Notes: generated by a model from the sequence alone, not told the origin. A DNA stretch of 64,000 bases from Candidatus Bruticola papionis (GCA_002407045.1 DHKB01000011.1:1-64000), one strand, 5' to 3'. Shown: positions 34,533 through 44,994, numbered from the stretch's first letter. Numbers and translations are program-made.

Positions 34533-35285
34533 CTAATAGCGAACAATCTGGGCAAAGCTGTCAGCTTTGAGGCTGGCTCCACCGACTAAAGCTCCATCGA
34601 TATCACTGCAAGCCATAAAACCAGCCACGTTGTTAGGTTTTACGCTGCCGCCATAAAGCAAGCGAACCTTGTCAGCGATTTCCTGTCCAAAAATTTCGGC
34701 CAAGGTTTTGCGTAACAAGATCATAATCTCGTTAGCTCCTTCAGGAGTATCAGTTTTGCCCGTGCCAATAGCCCAAATAGGCTCATAAGCGATAACTAAC
34801 TGACTGCCGTCTTTTATTTCCAAACCTTTGAGAGCACCGCGCAACTGGCCGGTGACTACCTCGGCAGTCTTATCTTCTTCACGCTGAGCTAAGCTTTCAC
34901 CTACACAAAGAATAGGAATAAGGTTGTGAGAAACTGCAGCAGCGACTTTAGCAGCACAAGTCTGATCAGTTTCACCGAACATAGCTCTGCGCTCTGAGTG
35001 GCCAACAATGACCATACGACAGCCGACATCCAAGAGCATGGGAGCAGAAACTTCACCGGTAAAAGCACCGGAATCTTTCCAATAAAGATCCTGAGCTCCT
35101 AAATAGACGTTTTTGCGTCCTTCAACTAATTTTTCAATATCGGCTAAAAGGTGGAAAGGAGGACAAATAGCGATATCGCGATCCTTGACATCACTTACCT
35201 GAGCCATAAGCTCATTAACTAAATCGTTGGCATCTTTACGAGCCATATTCATTTTCCAGTTAGCTGCTAAAAGCGGAACGCGCAT
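34533..35285 (-). CDS. tpiA: Triosephosphate isomerase
   Basis: The protein has 250 residues from the ATG at 35285, chosen because GGAGG is four bases upstream; the longer frame adds 14 residues. Catalytic residues are in place: Lys in AANWKMN, His in VGHSERRAMFGE, and Glu in AYEPIWAIGTG, with the phosphate loop LLYGGSVKPNN. It interconverts dihydroxyacetone phosphate and glyceraldehyde 3-phosphate in glycolysis. It lies between pgk (77 bases) and secG (29 bases). Confidence 0.98.
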   Translation of the reverse strand: MRVPLLAANWKMNMARKDANDLVNELMAQVSDVKDRDIAICPPFHLLADIEKLVEGRKNVYLGAQDLYWKDSGAFTGEVSAPMLLDVGCRMVIVGHSERRAMFGETDQTCAAKVAAAVSHNLIPILCVGESLAQREEDKTAEVVTGQLRGALKGLEIKDGSQLVIAYEPIWAIGTGKTDTPEGANEIMILLRKTLAEIFGQEIADKVRLLYGGSVKPNNVAGFMACSDIDGALVGGASLKADSFAQIVRY

Positions 35286-35362
35286 AAAACCTCCAAAATC
35301 TAAAAAATGATAGCAAGACCGAAGCAAACGGTCAAGCTATCAAAAGGACTAAAGATATAACC

Positions 35363-36541
35363 TTACTTGTAAAGGGCTACCACGCCGGGAAGCTGACGTC
35401 CCTCAACAAATTCCAAAGAAGCACCGCCGCCAGTAGAGACGTGGGTAATCTTGGAGGCCAAACCAGCCTGAGTAAGAGCAGCTACGGAGTCTCCGCCACC
35501 GACTACACTGCGAGCGCCAGAAGCGGCCACAGCTTCGGCAATTTGACGAGTACCGAAGTCGAAAGGTTTCTTCTCAAAGACACCAACGGGGCCGTTCCAG
35601 AAGATCGTTTTGGCTTTGCTAATGATCTCTTTGAAGTTTTCAATCGTCTTAGCGCCGATATCTACGCCCATCTTGTCAGCGGGAATAGCGGTCACATCAA
35701 CATTGGCGTGAGGAGCATTTTCGGCAATTTCGTCTACGACGACTACGTCAACGGGAAGAACGATCTTGGTCTTGGTGCCTTCAGCCTTATCCAAAATAGA
35801 CTTAGGAACAGATAAATCACCATCGCAAAGGGAACGACCGATTTCCATGCCACGTACTTTGAGGAAAGGATAAGCCATACCGCCGCCGACCAAAATAGCG
35901 TCAGCCTTACCAATCAGATTTTCCATAACGCCGATCTTATCGGAAACTTTGGCGCCGCCTAAGATAACGACGAAAGGAGACTCAGCAGAAGTTAAAAGTT
36001 TGCCCAACTCGTTGAGCTCTTTTTCCATAAGCAAACCAGCAGCGGAAGGAAGGAAGTGAGCCACACCAGTAGTGGAAGCGTGAGCACGGTGAGCGGAACC
36101 AAAAGCGTCATTTACGTAGACATCGGCTAAAGAGGCTAACTCTTTGGCAAAAGCTTCATCATTATCAGTTTCCTGAGCATAGAAGCGAACGTTTTCAAGC
36201 AACATGACTTGGCCGGGCTTAAGCTCTTTAGCCATTTTGTGTACTTCTTCACCAATGCAATCGGGAGCCATAATGACTTCTTGGCCTAAAAGCTCAGACA
36301 AACGAGCAGCGGCGGGCTTCAAGGAGAACTTAGGATCTTTCTTCCCCTTAGGACGACCTAAGTGAGAAGCCAAGATAACGGCAGCACCTTTTTCCAAGAG
36401 AGCCTTAATGGTGGGCAAAGCAGCGCGGATACGAGTATCGTCAGTAACTCTTTCGCCATCTAAGGGCACGTTAAAATCGACACGGACTAAAACTTTTTTG
36501 CCTTTTACGTCGATATCACGAATAGTGTTAAATTTACTCAT
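35363..36541 (-). CDS. pgk: Phosphoglycerate kinase
   Basis: The protein has 392 residues, the usual length. N-terminal substrate motif VLVRVDFNVPLD, ASHLGRPKG, the hinge FVVILGGAKVSDKIGVMENL, and the nucleotide-binding VGGGDSVAALTQAG are all present. It makes ATP from 1,3-bisphosphoglycerate in glycolysis. GAGGA precedes the ATG. It is separated from gap upstream by 171 bp with a terminator, so it may have its own promoter or depend on read-through. Confidence 0.98.
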   Translation of the reverse strand: MSKFNTIRDIDVKGKKVLVRVDFNVPLDGERVTDDTRIRAALPTIKALLEKGAAVILASHLGRPKGKKDPKFSLKPAAARLSELLGQEVIMAPDCIGEEVHKMAKELKPGQVMLLENVRFYAQETDNDEAFAKELASLADVYVNDAFGSAHRAHASTTGVAHFLPSAAGLLMEKELNELGKLLTSAESPFVVILGGAKVSDKIGVMENLIGKADAILVGGGMAYPFLKVRGMEIGRSLCDGDLSVPKSILDKAEGTKTKIVLPVDVVVVDEIAENAPHANVDVTAIPADKMGVDIGAKTIENFKEIISKAKTIFWNGPVGVFEKKPFDFGTRQIAEAVAASGARSVVGGGDSVAALTQAGLASKITHVSTGGGASLEFVEGRQLPGVVALYK

Positions 36542-36671
36542 TTGCGAACGTCCTCTTTATTTAGTATCTATTGGGGCCCCTGTCAAATATCCCGGGGCTG
36601 CGGACGAAGAGCGCCTAGCCCACAGTATCTAGCTCCAGGCCGACGCCCATAAATAAGTTGAGAACAAAAGA

Positions 36672-36695
36672 AAAGCCCGGAAAAAACTCCGGGCC
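36672..36695 (-). terminator. Terminator after gap
   Basis: On the minus strand GCCCGG pairs with CCGGGC, followed by TTTTCTTTT (positions 36675-36694 plus tail). Confidence 0.75.
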
Positions 36696-36712
36696 GGGCT
36701 AATCTATTAGAA

Positions 36713-37888
<1,176 letters not shown>

Positions 37889-38145
37889 TTCCTTCCAAGA
37901 AATGTTAGAATTTTATTCACAATTAAGTTTTTTGTAGCCTGCCGTCCGGAAGAACTTAACAATCTGCACTATATGGACGTTTTTTCTTGCAGATAGTCGT
38001 TTTATGGTCGCTATCATAAAAGCGAATTGTCCCTTAGTGAGGCGCCTGCCTTAATATTGGCGCCGACGCTGCACAAAGTCTAAGTTTGCTGCCTAAAGAA
38101 GCAGTAGAAGGGGGAACTCTAATTCACAAAACGAAGTCTACACCT
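37889..38145. other. Divergent intergenic region between gap and the sugar ABC genes
   Basis: No gene is supported. It should hold the promoters of both transcripts. GGCGCC occurs twice near 38041-38062 (GGCGCCTGCC and GGCGCCGACG), a possible operator for the sugar operon. Confidence 0.35.
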
Positions 38146-39369
38146 ATGCGTCGTTTGTGCTTCTTTTCAATTTTTGTCCTTTTGGCCAGCTTGCTATTGG
38201 CTGGCTGTATGCAAAAAGAAACAGGCCCCAAGCCTCTCTTAATTTGGTCAGGCATGGACGCCGAGTTTCCTACCCTCAAACGTCAGTGCCAAGCCTTTGA
38301 GAAAGAGACCGGCCTGAAGGTTGAGCTTTTAAAAGTGCCCTACCGAGATCTTAAAAATAAATTTCTCGTAGCTGCTCCGGCCGGTTTGGGCCCGGATATT
38401 CTGGTGGGCGCTCAAGACTGGATCGGCATGTTAGCAGTTGCCGGTTTGCTTTCACCTATTCCTGAAGGCGTTATCAACAAAGGCGATTACGTGCCAGTCT
38501 CTTTAGATTCAGTCCAGTTTGATCAAAAAACTTACATGGCTCCTCTGTGCATGGAATGTCTAGCCATGTTCCGTAACCCTGATTTAATGGCTGAGCGTCC
38601 CAAAACTCTCAGCGATTTAGTAGAGAAAGCCCAAAAAGTTCAAAAAGATTCACAGGGCAAAATCAACGGCTTCTACTTTGAAATCAAAGAGCCTTACTTT
38701 TCCTTGCCTTTCCTTATAGCTGATGGAGCCTACCTCATAGGCAAAGATGCCAATGGCAATTACGTACCCACCGATGTAGGCATGAATACTCCCGGCGCCG
38801 CCAAAGGCGCTGAATTTTTGCGCGATCTCGGCCAAAAGTACAATCTTATTAAGCAAGGCAGCACAGAAAATATCTCCAGAACTCTTTTCCTCGAGAATAA
38901 AGCAGCCGTAATTCTCAACGGCCCCTGGTTCCTCGAACAAGTAAGAGCTGCCGGCGTCCATTATTCCATAGATCCCTTCCCCACCACCGATTCAGGTAAT
39001 TTGATTAGGCCCTTCCTCGGTGTCCAGGGATTTATGCTTAACAAGTACTCTAAACGGCAGCAAGACGCCGCCAAACTTATGGCCTTCTTAAGTTCTCCGG
39101 AAAATATGGCTGAAATGAGCCAAACTTCCGGACGTCCTCCGGTAAAGAGCAAAGCCCTCGAACTTTGCCAAGACAATAAAGATATTGTCGCTTTTGCCAA
39201 AATTTGTGCCGACAGTATGCCAATGCCTACCCATCCAGCAGCTATGCAAGTTTGGGAGCCTATGAGACAGAGCATCGAGCTCATCAGTAAAGGCCAAGTA
39301 GACATTCCTACTGAGCTCAAAACGGCTAACGATCGCATAATACAAAAGATCAATCTTATGCTCGAATAA
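38146..39369 (+). CDS. Sugar ABC transporter substrate-binding lipoprotein (MalE-like)
   Basis: The protein has 407 residues from the ATG at 38146, chosen because a signal peptide follows at once (RRLCFFSIFVLLASLLLAGC) with lipobox LAGC and lipid-anchored Cys21. The body is an extracellular solute-binding protein family 1: LLIWSGMDAEFPTLKRQCQA, then FEKETGLKVELL, then a hinge-like GPDILVGAQDWIGMLAVAGL. The best SD-like run (GGGGGA) lies about 30 bases upstream of this ATG with only non-standard codons between, so the true start is not certain. It precedes two permease genes in the operon. The sugar is unknown; maltodextrin-like is plausible. Confidence 0.88.
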   Translation: MRRLCFFSIFVLLASLLLAGCMQKETGPKPLLIWSGMDAEFPTLKRQCQAFEKETGLKVELLKVPYRDLKNKFLVAAPAGLGPDILVGAQDWIGMLAVAGLLSPIPEGVINKGDYVPVSLDSVQFDQKTYMAPLCMECLAMFRNPDLMAERPKTLSDLVEKAQKVQKDSQGKINGFYFEIKEPYFSLPFLIADGAYLIGKDANGNYVPTDVGMNTPGAAKGAEFLRDLGQKYNLIKQGSTENISRTLFLENKAAVILNGPWFLEQVRAAGVHYSIDPFPTTDSGNLIRPFLGVQGFMLNKYSKRQQDAAKLMAFLSSPENMAEMSQTSGRPPVKSKALELCQDNKDIVAFAKICADSMPMPTHPAAMQVWEPMRQSIELISKGQVDIPTELKTANDRIIQKINLMLE

Positions 39370-39397
39370 GCATTAACTAAGCTGTAGGGGAATACAA

Positions 39398-40351
39398 ATG
39401 AAGAAGAATGATGGACTAATTCCATATGCTTACCTTACTCCAGCCCTGATCTTGCTGGGCGTATTGAGTTTGCTGCCCAATCTCTACTCAGTGTACTTGG
39501 CCTTTACCAATTACTCGCTTTATCATTACAACGAGTTTGATTTCGTCGGCTTGCGCAATTTCATGAAAATTATCAGCGGTCCAGAGACGGCCACCTTTGT
39601 GCGCGTGTTCTTATGGACCTTGGTCTGGGCCGGCGGTTCGGTAATATTTAGCCAAGCTATCGGCATTTTCTTAGCTATTTTGCTCAACAAGCCAGACTTA
39701 AAAGGCAGCTCTTTATACAGAACTCTCTTTATTGTGCCCTGGGCTATCCCAGCTTTCATCTCTGTATTGATGTGGCAAGGCTTGCTCAACACGGAATTTG
39801 GCGCTTTTAACGTCATTCTTAAAAATTTGGGTTTAGATCATGTCATCCAGTATGTTCTTGGTTTAATGGGCTGCGATTTGCAATTGCCCATTGCTTGGCT
39901 GGACAGAGTAGGCTGGGCCCATATTTCTGTGCTTATGGTCAACATTTGGCTGGCCTTCCCCTTCCAGCTTACCGTATGTTTGGGCGCTTTGCAATCTGTG
40001 CCTACCGACGTTTACGAAGCAGCCGACGTAGACGGAGCCAGCCCTTGGCTGCAATTCAAATCTATCACCCTTCCCCTACTCCGCTCTTCATTGCTGCCGG
40101 TACTTATCTCCAGCTTTGCTTTCAACTTTAACCAGTTCACCGCCATCTATCTTTTGACGGCAGGCGGCCCTCCCGTTCCTGGCAGCGATGCCGGAGCTAC
40201 AGACATCTTGATTACCTACTCTTATAAGTTGGCCTTCAACTCGTTCCAATACGGCTTGGCTTGCGCCTATGCTATATTCATCTTTATCTTGGTGGCCACT
40301 CTCTCCGGCATCAACTTTAAGATGACCGGCGCTTTTGATGATATTAAGTAA
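39398..40351 (+). CDS. Sugar ABC transporter permease, MalF/UgpA type
   Basis: The protein has 317 residues and six membrane helices, without the large periplasmic loop of enteric MalF. The EAA loop that docks the ATPase reads YEAADVDGASPWLQFKSITL, near residue 205. It follows the binding protein by 28 bases and precedes the second permease by 12 bases. AGGGG precedes the ATG. Confidence 0.93.
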   Translation: MKKNDGLIPYAYLTPALILLGVLSLLPNLYSVYLAFTNYSLYHYNEFDFVGLRNFMKIISGPETATFVRVFLWTLVWAGGSVIFSQAIGIFLAILLNKPDLKGSSLYRTLFIVPWAIPAFISVLMWQGLLNTEFGAFNVILKNLGLDHVIQYVLGLMGCDLQLPIAWLDRVGWAHISVLMVNIWLAFPFQLTVCLGALQSVPTDVYEAADVDGASPWLQFKSITLPLLRSSLLPVLISSFAFNFNQFTAIYLLTAGGPPVPGSDAGATDILITYSYKLAFNSFQYGLACAYAIFIFILVATLSGINFKMTGAFDDIK

Positions 40352-40363
40352 AGAGGAATTGCT

Positions 40364-41224
40364 ATGTCTAGAAAAATGACCACCTTCCAAAAGATATTGC
40401 TCCATTTGCTGCTTATCATCTGTGTAGGCATGACGATTATGCCGGTTGTTTTGGTGTTCTTCTCCTCTTTAAAAGAAAGTTCAACACTAATTTCTACCAG
40501 CCTAATTCCTAAATTTAGCGAGCTTTCCTTAGTAAACTACAAGCGTTTACTCACCGAAACTCCATTTTTGCGTTGGGTTTGGAATACAGTGGTAGTTTCG
40601 GCTCTTTCCAGCGTTATCGCCATTATAGTTACAGCTCTGGCCGGTTATGCTTTTTCGCGCTTCAAGTTCTTCGGACGCAAAAATGGCTTAATGGCCATGA
40701 TCCTCTTACAAATGTTCCCTGCCGCTATGGCTATGGTAGCTATATTTAGCATGTTGCAGCATTTGGGAGATCTGACTGGCGGTTTGGTAGGCTTAGATTC
40801 GTTACTCGGTTTAGCCTTGGTTTATATCGGTGCCGGTATTCCTTTCAATACTTGGATGATTAAAGGCTACGTCGACTCATTGCCTAAAGAGTTGGAAGAA
40901 TCGGCTCTTATCGACGGCGCCGGTACGACCAAAACTTTTACCCGCATCATCCTTCCCTTGATGGGCCCGATCTTGGCTGTGGTTGCCATTTTCAACTTTA
41001 TCAGCCCCTACAGCGACTTTATTTTCCCCTCGGTCGTTATTTTCGACGAGAGCAAATATACTCTGGCAGTAGGCATGCAAAGCTTTATTTCAGGCAACTT
41101 CTCCACCAACTGGTCCTTATTTACAGCCGGTTCCATTTTGGGTGCTATTCCCATTATGGTGCTCTTCTTTGTGTTGCAAGGCTTCTTAGTTGAAGGTTTA
41201 ACCAAAGGTGCCGTAAAGGGCTAA
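40364..41224 (+). CDS. Sugar ABC transporter permease, MalG/UgpE type
   Basis: The protein has 286 residues and six membrane helices. The EAA loop is LEESALIDGAGTTKTFTRII. AGAGGAA precedes the ATG. It forms a heterodimer with the preceding permease. No ATPase gene follows; a terminator ends the operon, so a shared MsmX/MalK-type ATPase encoded elsewhere is expected (inference). Confidence 0.93.
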   Translation: MSRKMTTFQKILLHLLLIICVGMTIMPVVLVFFSSLKESSTLISTSLIPKFSELSLVNYKRLLTETPFLRWVWNTVVVSALSSVIAIIVTALAGYAFSRFKFFGRKNGLMAMILLQMFPAAMAMVAIFSMLQHLGDLTGGLVGLDSLLGLALVYIGAGIPFNTWMIKGYVDSLPKELEESALIDGAGTTKTFTRIILPLMGPILAVVAIFNFISPYSDFIFPSVVIFDESKYTLAVGMQSFISGNFSTNWSLFTAGSILGAIPIMVLFFVLQGFLVEGLTKGAVKG

Positions 41225-41249
41225 TCAATATAATATCTAATAGTCAGTA

Positions 41250-41286
41250 TCCAAGGTTCCAATTTGTGAACCTTGGATATTTTTTT
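41250..41286 (+). terminator. Terminator of the sugar ABC operon
   Basis: CCAAGGTTC pairs with GAACCTTGG around CAATTTGT, then ATATTTTTTTA. Confidence 0.9.
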
Positions 41287-41326
41287 AGCCTCAATGCTCC
41301 CCCAGCGCTATCAAAGTTTGGCTGGG

Positions 41327-41980
41327 ATGAGACCTACACCAAAAAGAAAGAGATCATATTCAGTGTTCTGCGCCAATCAAAAAAAAATCGCCTATTTAGT
41401 CTTAGGCGTTGCTTGGCTATTACTGAATTTAAGCTATCCATTTCAAGCTATTGCTCAGGATCAGCTTTTGCAAGAGCCTTACAAGTCAAAAGCATACCTT
41501 AATTCTTATTACCAAGCTGTGCGTTACTACAATTCGGGGCTCAGTGATCGTGATACCAAAACTATCGTTTTGGCAATCCTCCATTACGCTTATGAATATT
41601 CTCTCGATCCGCGTTTCGTCACGGCGGTTATCGCTTGTGAGTCAGGCTTTAATCCTAAGGCTGTTTCTCCAGTCGGCGCTATAGGTTTAGGGCAACTTAT
41701 GCCAGACACAGCCAAGTCAGTAAAGACAAACGATCCTTATAACATCAACCTAAATATACGTGGAGCTTGCTACCTTCTCAAAAGCCACTTACTAAGTTAT
41801 GGTTGCCGCAATACCCTAAATTTATCGTATCTTCCAGAAGCTATGTCTTTAACTTTAGCAGCTTACAACGCCGGTCCGGGAGCAGTTTCTAAGTATAATG
41901 GGGTGCCGCCTTACCGAGAGACACAAAACTATGTCCACAACGTAATAAAAGAATATCGACGCCTTTGCGGACGCGAGTAA
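41327..41980 (+). CDS. Lytic transglycosylase, SLT family
   Basis: The protein has 217 residues from the ATG at 41327; an ATG at 41294 is also possible and neither has a good SD. A basic N-terminus and hydrophobic stretch (IAYLVLGVAWLLLNLSYPFQ) form a signal peptide ending near AIAQ. The SLT domain at about 75-205 has the catalytic Glu in VIACESGFNPKAVSPVGAIG, then LGQLMPDTA, and AAYNAGPGAVSKY. Such enzymes cleave peptidoglycan glycan strands in the periplasm, making room for envelope structures such as flagella or for turnover. Confidence 0.88.
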   Translation: MRPTPKRKRSYSVFCANQKKIAYLVLGVAWLLLNLSYPFQAIAQDQLLQEPYKSKAYLNSYYQAVRYYNSGLSDRDTKTIVLAILHYAYEYSLDPRFVTAVIACESGFNPKAVSPVGAIGLGQLMPDTAKSVKTNDPYNINLNIRGACYLLKSHLLSYGCRNTLNLSYLPEAMSLTLAAYNAGPGAVSKYNGVPPYRETQNYVHNVIKEYRRLCGRE

Positions 41981-42008
41981 AATAAAGGAACCTTTATTTT
42001 GTTCTTTT
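41979..42008 (+). terminator. Terminator overlapping the transglycosylase stop
   Basis: AAAATAAAGG pairs with CCTTTATTTT around AA, followed by GTTCTTTT. Confidence 0.6.
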
Positions 42009-42175
42009 AGAGAAACGTATATAAGTTCATAGTATTAAAACAACAGCAACGAAAAAGGGCTACTTTCCCAGTACAAGGAAGGACAAACCTTTAAACTAGG
42101 CAATTTAAAGCCTCCACAAGACACACATTCATCACGATTAAAGACTACAGATATACAAGAATAAGGGAGTTAAAC

Positions 42176-43084
42176 GTGAACCTTTATAAAGCTATTTTCA
42201 CTTTTATAGTAGTCTGCGGTTTAGCTTGGAGTGTCCAAACTGCAGCTTACGCCGACGAAAATGCCGGGCAAGAAGAAATGGCCCAAGCTTTGCAAACATT
42301 TTATGCCGGGCAATGGAATGATTCTATCAAGCAATTCGAAGAAATTTTGGCTAAAGATCCCAAAAATACTTTGGCTTTAGCTTATATTCTGGATGCTTAC
42401 TATCGCAAAAAAGATGTAGACGGTATTGTTAGCCAAATCGAAACTGAAACAGCCGCTGCTGGTGAAAACGGCGAATCCTTGAGTAAACTGGGCATGGCCT
42501 ATTTCTTAAGAGGCAAACTTGTACCCAACGTTTTAGATGAAGCTTTGACCGAATTTAAATCGGCAGTAGAAAACGATCCTGAAAATTCTATGGCCTATTC
42601 CGGCATGGGTCTGGTCTATTTCCAAAAACGTATGATGCCCAGAGCTAAAGGCTTTTTTGTTAGAGCTTTGCGTTTAAATCCTCATGACATTATGGCTATG
42701 GATCGCTTGGGTAATATTCTTTTAGTAGATGAAAAGAAGCCTGCTGAAGCTAAAGATATTTATCAGCGCATAGTCGAAGAATTGCCTGCTTATCCCGACG
42801 GTCAGTATTTTATGGGCTCGGCCCTTTATGACATGGGCCAATATGAAGAAGCTATCCCTTACTTAAAGCGCAGCGCCGAGCTCGATCCTAACGGTTACAC
42901 TCAAGGTTTCGATGCCTTAACTCTTTGCGGCGATATTTACTTAAAAGAAGGACGCTTCGAAGAAGCTTTAGCTATTTACGAAACGGCCAAAAAGGTGCGC
43001 CCAGAGAGCACTTACGTAGATTACAAAATGAAATTAGCCCGCGAAAAGAAAACCGCTCCAGCTACAAAAGTCAACGATCACTAA
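42176..43084 (+). CDS. Exported TPR-repeat protein
   Basis: The protein has 302 residues, a GTG start with GGGAG nearby. A signal peptide (FTFIVVCGLAWSVQTAAYAD) is probably cut after AYA. From about 35 to 290 it is built of TPR units (SIKQFEEILAKDPKNTLALA, EALTEFKSAVENDPENSMAY, EAIPYLKRSAELDPNG, EALAIYETAKKVRPESTYVD). It is a periplasmic or surface scaffold; the partner is not evident. It precedes the barrel-like protein gene. Confidence 0.8.
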   Translation: MNLYKAIFTFIVVCGLAWSVQTAAYADENAGQEEMAQALQTFYAGQWNDSIKQFEEILAKDPKNTLALAYILDAYYRKKDVDGIVSQIETETAAAGENGESLSKLGMAYFLRGKLVPNVLDEALTEFKSAVENDPENSMAYSGMGLVYFQKRMMPRAKGFFVRALRLNPHDIMAMDRLGNILLVDEKKPAEAKDIYQRIVEELPAYPDGQYFMGSALYDMGQYEEAIPYLKRSAELDPNGYTQGFDALTLCGDIYLKEGRFEEALAIYETAKKVRPESTYVDYKMKLAREKKTAPATKVNDH

Positions 43085-43105
43085 TTATTTTTCCTAAGAT
43101 CGACC

Positions 43106-43199
43106 AAACTGCGGAGGGCCTTAGCTCTAAGGGGAGAACTCCTGCCTGCAAAGGAAATAGGAGGGCCTCATTGAACAAAGGCTCTTCGCAGTTTTTTTC
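43106..43199 (+). terminator. Branched stem ending in a terminator, between TPR and barrel genes
   Basis: AAACTGCG (43106-43113) pairs with CGCAGTTT (43187-43194) and runs into T7. Inside are CCTTA/TAAGG, CTCCT/AGGAG and a GAGG-CC/GG-CCTC pairing, so the whole may fold as a multi-branched unit rather than a simple hairpin. It could be an attenuator for the following gene. Confidence 0.5.
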
Positions 43200-43226
43200 T
43201 ATTATCTCGTGAAGGAGTCTGGCTCT

Positions 43227-44003
43227 GTGAAAAAACTTATACCCGCTTTGGCCCTAGGTGCTGCACTTTTTTCAGCACTTCCTGCGGCAGCCCAAACTGG
43301 TCCAGACCACGATATGCGCTTTGAGCTAACTTATAGCCCTTTGCGTATTTCTACGTCTAAACCCACGGGTGTAGTCCATTCTAATTTAACCGCCATTACA
43401 TTGAGTGGCGAGGGCAGGATCTTTGAAGGTATTATGTTCGGTGGCAGCTTCACCAGAGGCGGCGGAAGCAAGTTAGACATAGTTGGCGTCAATGATTTTG
43501 ACGATCCCATTACTATGAATTGCTCCAACCCCGAGTTTAACGACCTCAAAGTCTATGCCAAAATTCCTTTCAATTTTGCTTCTCTGTCTGAGAGCAACCG
43601 CACTATGGACAAAGCTCCGGCTATGTCTCCCTTGTATGGCTATGTAGGCTACAAGAATACCAGCTTGACTTCCAGATGGCCTGACGGCTCCGGCTTTACC
43701 GGAAAAGCAAACATAGAAAACTCGTCCGGTTTCGGTTTCGGTTTAGGCGCTGAACTCAATTGGGAACCTATAGGTCTCTATGGCCAGGCCGTATACTATC
43801 CTTGCATGATTACCAAAAATGTAGGTTTAGACGGCAATCCCGACGGTAAACTCAACGTTTGGGAGTGGGACTTAGGCTTGAGAACGAATTTCAAAGATAG
43901 CCCTATCCAAGCTAAGATTGGCTATCACTTTGAACAGCATAGTGCCAGCAATTTGAGACTCAAATATGACGGCATTCAAATTGGTGCTACTGCCGAGTTC
44001 TAG
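43227..44003 (+). CDS. Outer-membrane barrel-like exported protein
   Basis: The protein has 258 residues from the GTG at 43227, chosen because AAGGAG lies nine bases upstream and the signal peptide (KKLIPALALGAALFSALPAA AAQ) begins there; an earlier in-frame GTG overlaps the SD. The mature part alternates short strands with Gly/Asn turns (FELTYSPLRIS, ITLSGEGRIFEGIMFGGSFT, FGFGLGAELNWEPIGLYGQA, IQIGATAEF), ending in an aromatic residue, as outer-membrane beta-barrels do. Family not recognised. Confidence 0.7.
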   Translation: MKKLIPALALGAALFSALPAAAQTGPDHDMRFELTYSPLRISTSKPTGVVHSNLTAITLSGEGRIFEGIMFGGSFTRGGGSKLDIVGVNDFDDPITMNCSNPEFNDLKVYAKIPFNFASLSESNRTMDKAPAMSPLYGYVGYKNTSLTSRWPDGSGFTGKANIENSSGFGFGLGAELNWEPIGLYGQAVYYPCMITKNVGLDGNPDGKLNVWEWDLGLRTNFKDSPIQAKIGYHFEQHSASNLRLKYDGIQIGATAEF

Positions 44004-44026
44004 TTTCTTCTAAACTAGATTAAAAG

Positions 44027-44079
44027 AAAATTCCCCCTTCCGAACCTCCTATGAAGTTCACGAAGGGGGAATTTTTTTT
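44027..44079. terminator. Bidirectional terminator between the barrel gene and recR
   Basis: AAAATTCCCCCTTC (44027-44040) pairs with GAAGGGGGAATTTT (from 44062), continuing into T8; it overlaps the recR stop. Confidence 0.9.
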
Positions 44080-44677
44080 AGGCAAGTTGCCTATTTCCTA
44101 AGGCTCTAGATAGAGTAAGTGGGTCAGCATATTCAAGATCAGCCCCCATGGGAAGCCCAGAAGCCAGCCTAGTAATTTTTACCTGGTCAGATCCTAAAAT
44201 GTTCTTGAGATACAGAGCTGTCGCTTCTCCCGGAACAGTAGGGTTGGTCGCCAAAATAATTTCTTTAATAGGCTCTTTTTGCAAACGCTCTTGCAAGGAA
44301 GCTATATTCAATTGTTCGGGACCTATTCCATCAAGAGGTGAAATAAGCCCACCCAACACATGGTAAAGCCCGGCATATTCGCCAGAATTTTCCATAGCCA
44401 TAAGATCGCGAGTATTAGCCACTACACAAATAGTAGTTTCATCACGCCTTCTATCCCGACAAATTTCACATAAATCACCTTCAGCGATATTGCCACATCT
44501 GGTGCAAGCCTTCAAACGCTCTTTTACCTCTACCATAGCCTTAGCTAAAGTAAGTACACGCTCTTTAGAAGCGCCCAATAAGTAAAAGGCCAAACGCGAC
44601 GCTGTTTTAGGCCCTACTGTAGGCAATTGCTGCAATTGTTCTAAAAGACGCTCTAAAGATTGAGGATATTTAGACAT
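44078..44677 (-). CDS. recR: Recombination protein RecR
   Basis: The protein has 199 residues, the usual size. The order is a helix-hairpin-helix region (LQQLPTVGPKTASRLAFYLL), the zinc finger CTRCGNIAEGDLCEICRDRR, and a Toprim domain (TICVVANTRDLMAMENSGEY), ending with ITRLASGLPMGADLEYADPL. With RecO and RecF it loads RecA at gaps. It is the last gene of the dnaX-ybaB-recR series, a conserved arrangement, and follows ybaB by eight bases. Confidence 0.97.
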   Translation of the reverse strand: MSKYPQSLERLLEQLQQLPTVGPKTASRLAFYLLGASKERVLTLAKAMVEVKERLKACTRCGNIAEGDLCEICRDRRRDETTICVVANTRDLMAMENSGEYAGLYHVLGGLISPLDGIGPEQLNIASLQERLQKEPIKEIILATNPTVPGEATALYLKNILGSDQVKITRLASGLPMGADLEYADPLTLSRALGNRQLA

Positions 44678-44685
44678 TTTTTAAA

Positions 44686-44994
44686 CTAGAATAACCCCGG
44701 AGGCAAATTTAAGCCAGCAGCTACGCGACCCATGCGGTTGGAAGAAAGTTCGCGTGACTTTTCTAAGCCATCATTTATAGCTACCAAAACCAAGTCTTCC
44801 AAAACTCCCATATCATCAGGATCGACCGCATCCTTGGAAATACTGATGGATTTTACGATTTGAGCTCCAGTAACTACAACTTTAACAGCTCCACCACCAG
44901 CGACGCCCTCCACAGTAGCGCTTTCCAGCTCTTTTTGAGCGGAGGCCAAGTCGTTTTGCATTTTCTGCATTTGCTTCATAATTTGTCTCTGCAT
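44686..44994 (-). CDS. ybaB: YbaB/EbfC nucleoid-associated protein
   Basis: The protein has 102 residues from the ATG at 44994, chosen for AAGGAG ten bases upstream; the longer frame adds 12 residues. A helical N-terminus (MQRQIMKQMQKMQNDLASAQ) leads to the YbaB core (ATVEGVAGGGAVKVVVTGAQ, then DDMGVLEDLVLVAINDGLEK). YbaB dimers bind DNA. The position directly before recR is conserved across bacteria. Confidence 0.93.
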   Translation of the reverse strand: MQRQIMKQMQKMQNDLASAQKELESATVEGVAGGGAVKVVVTGAQIVKSISISKDAVDPDDMGVLEDLVLVAINDGLEKSRELSSNRMGRVAAGLNLPPGLF

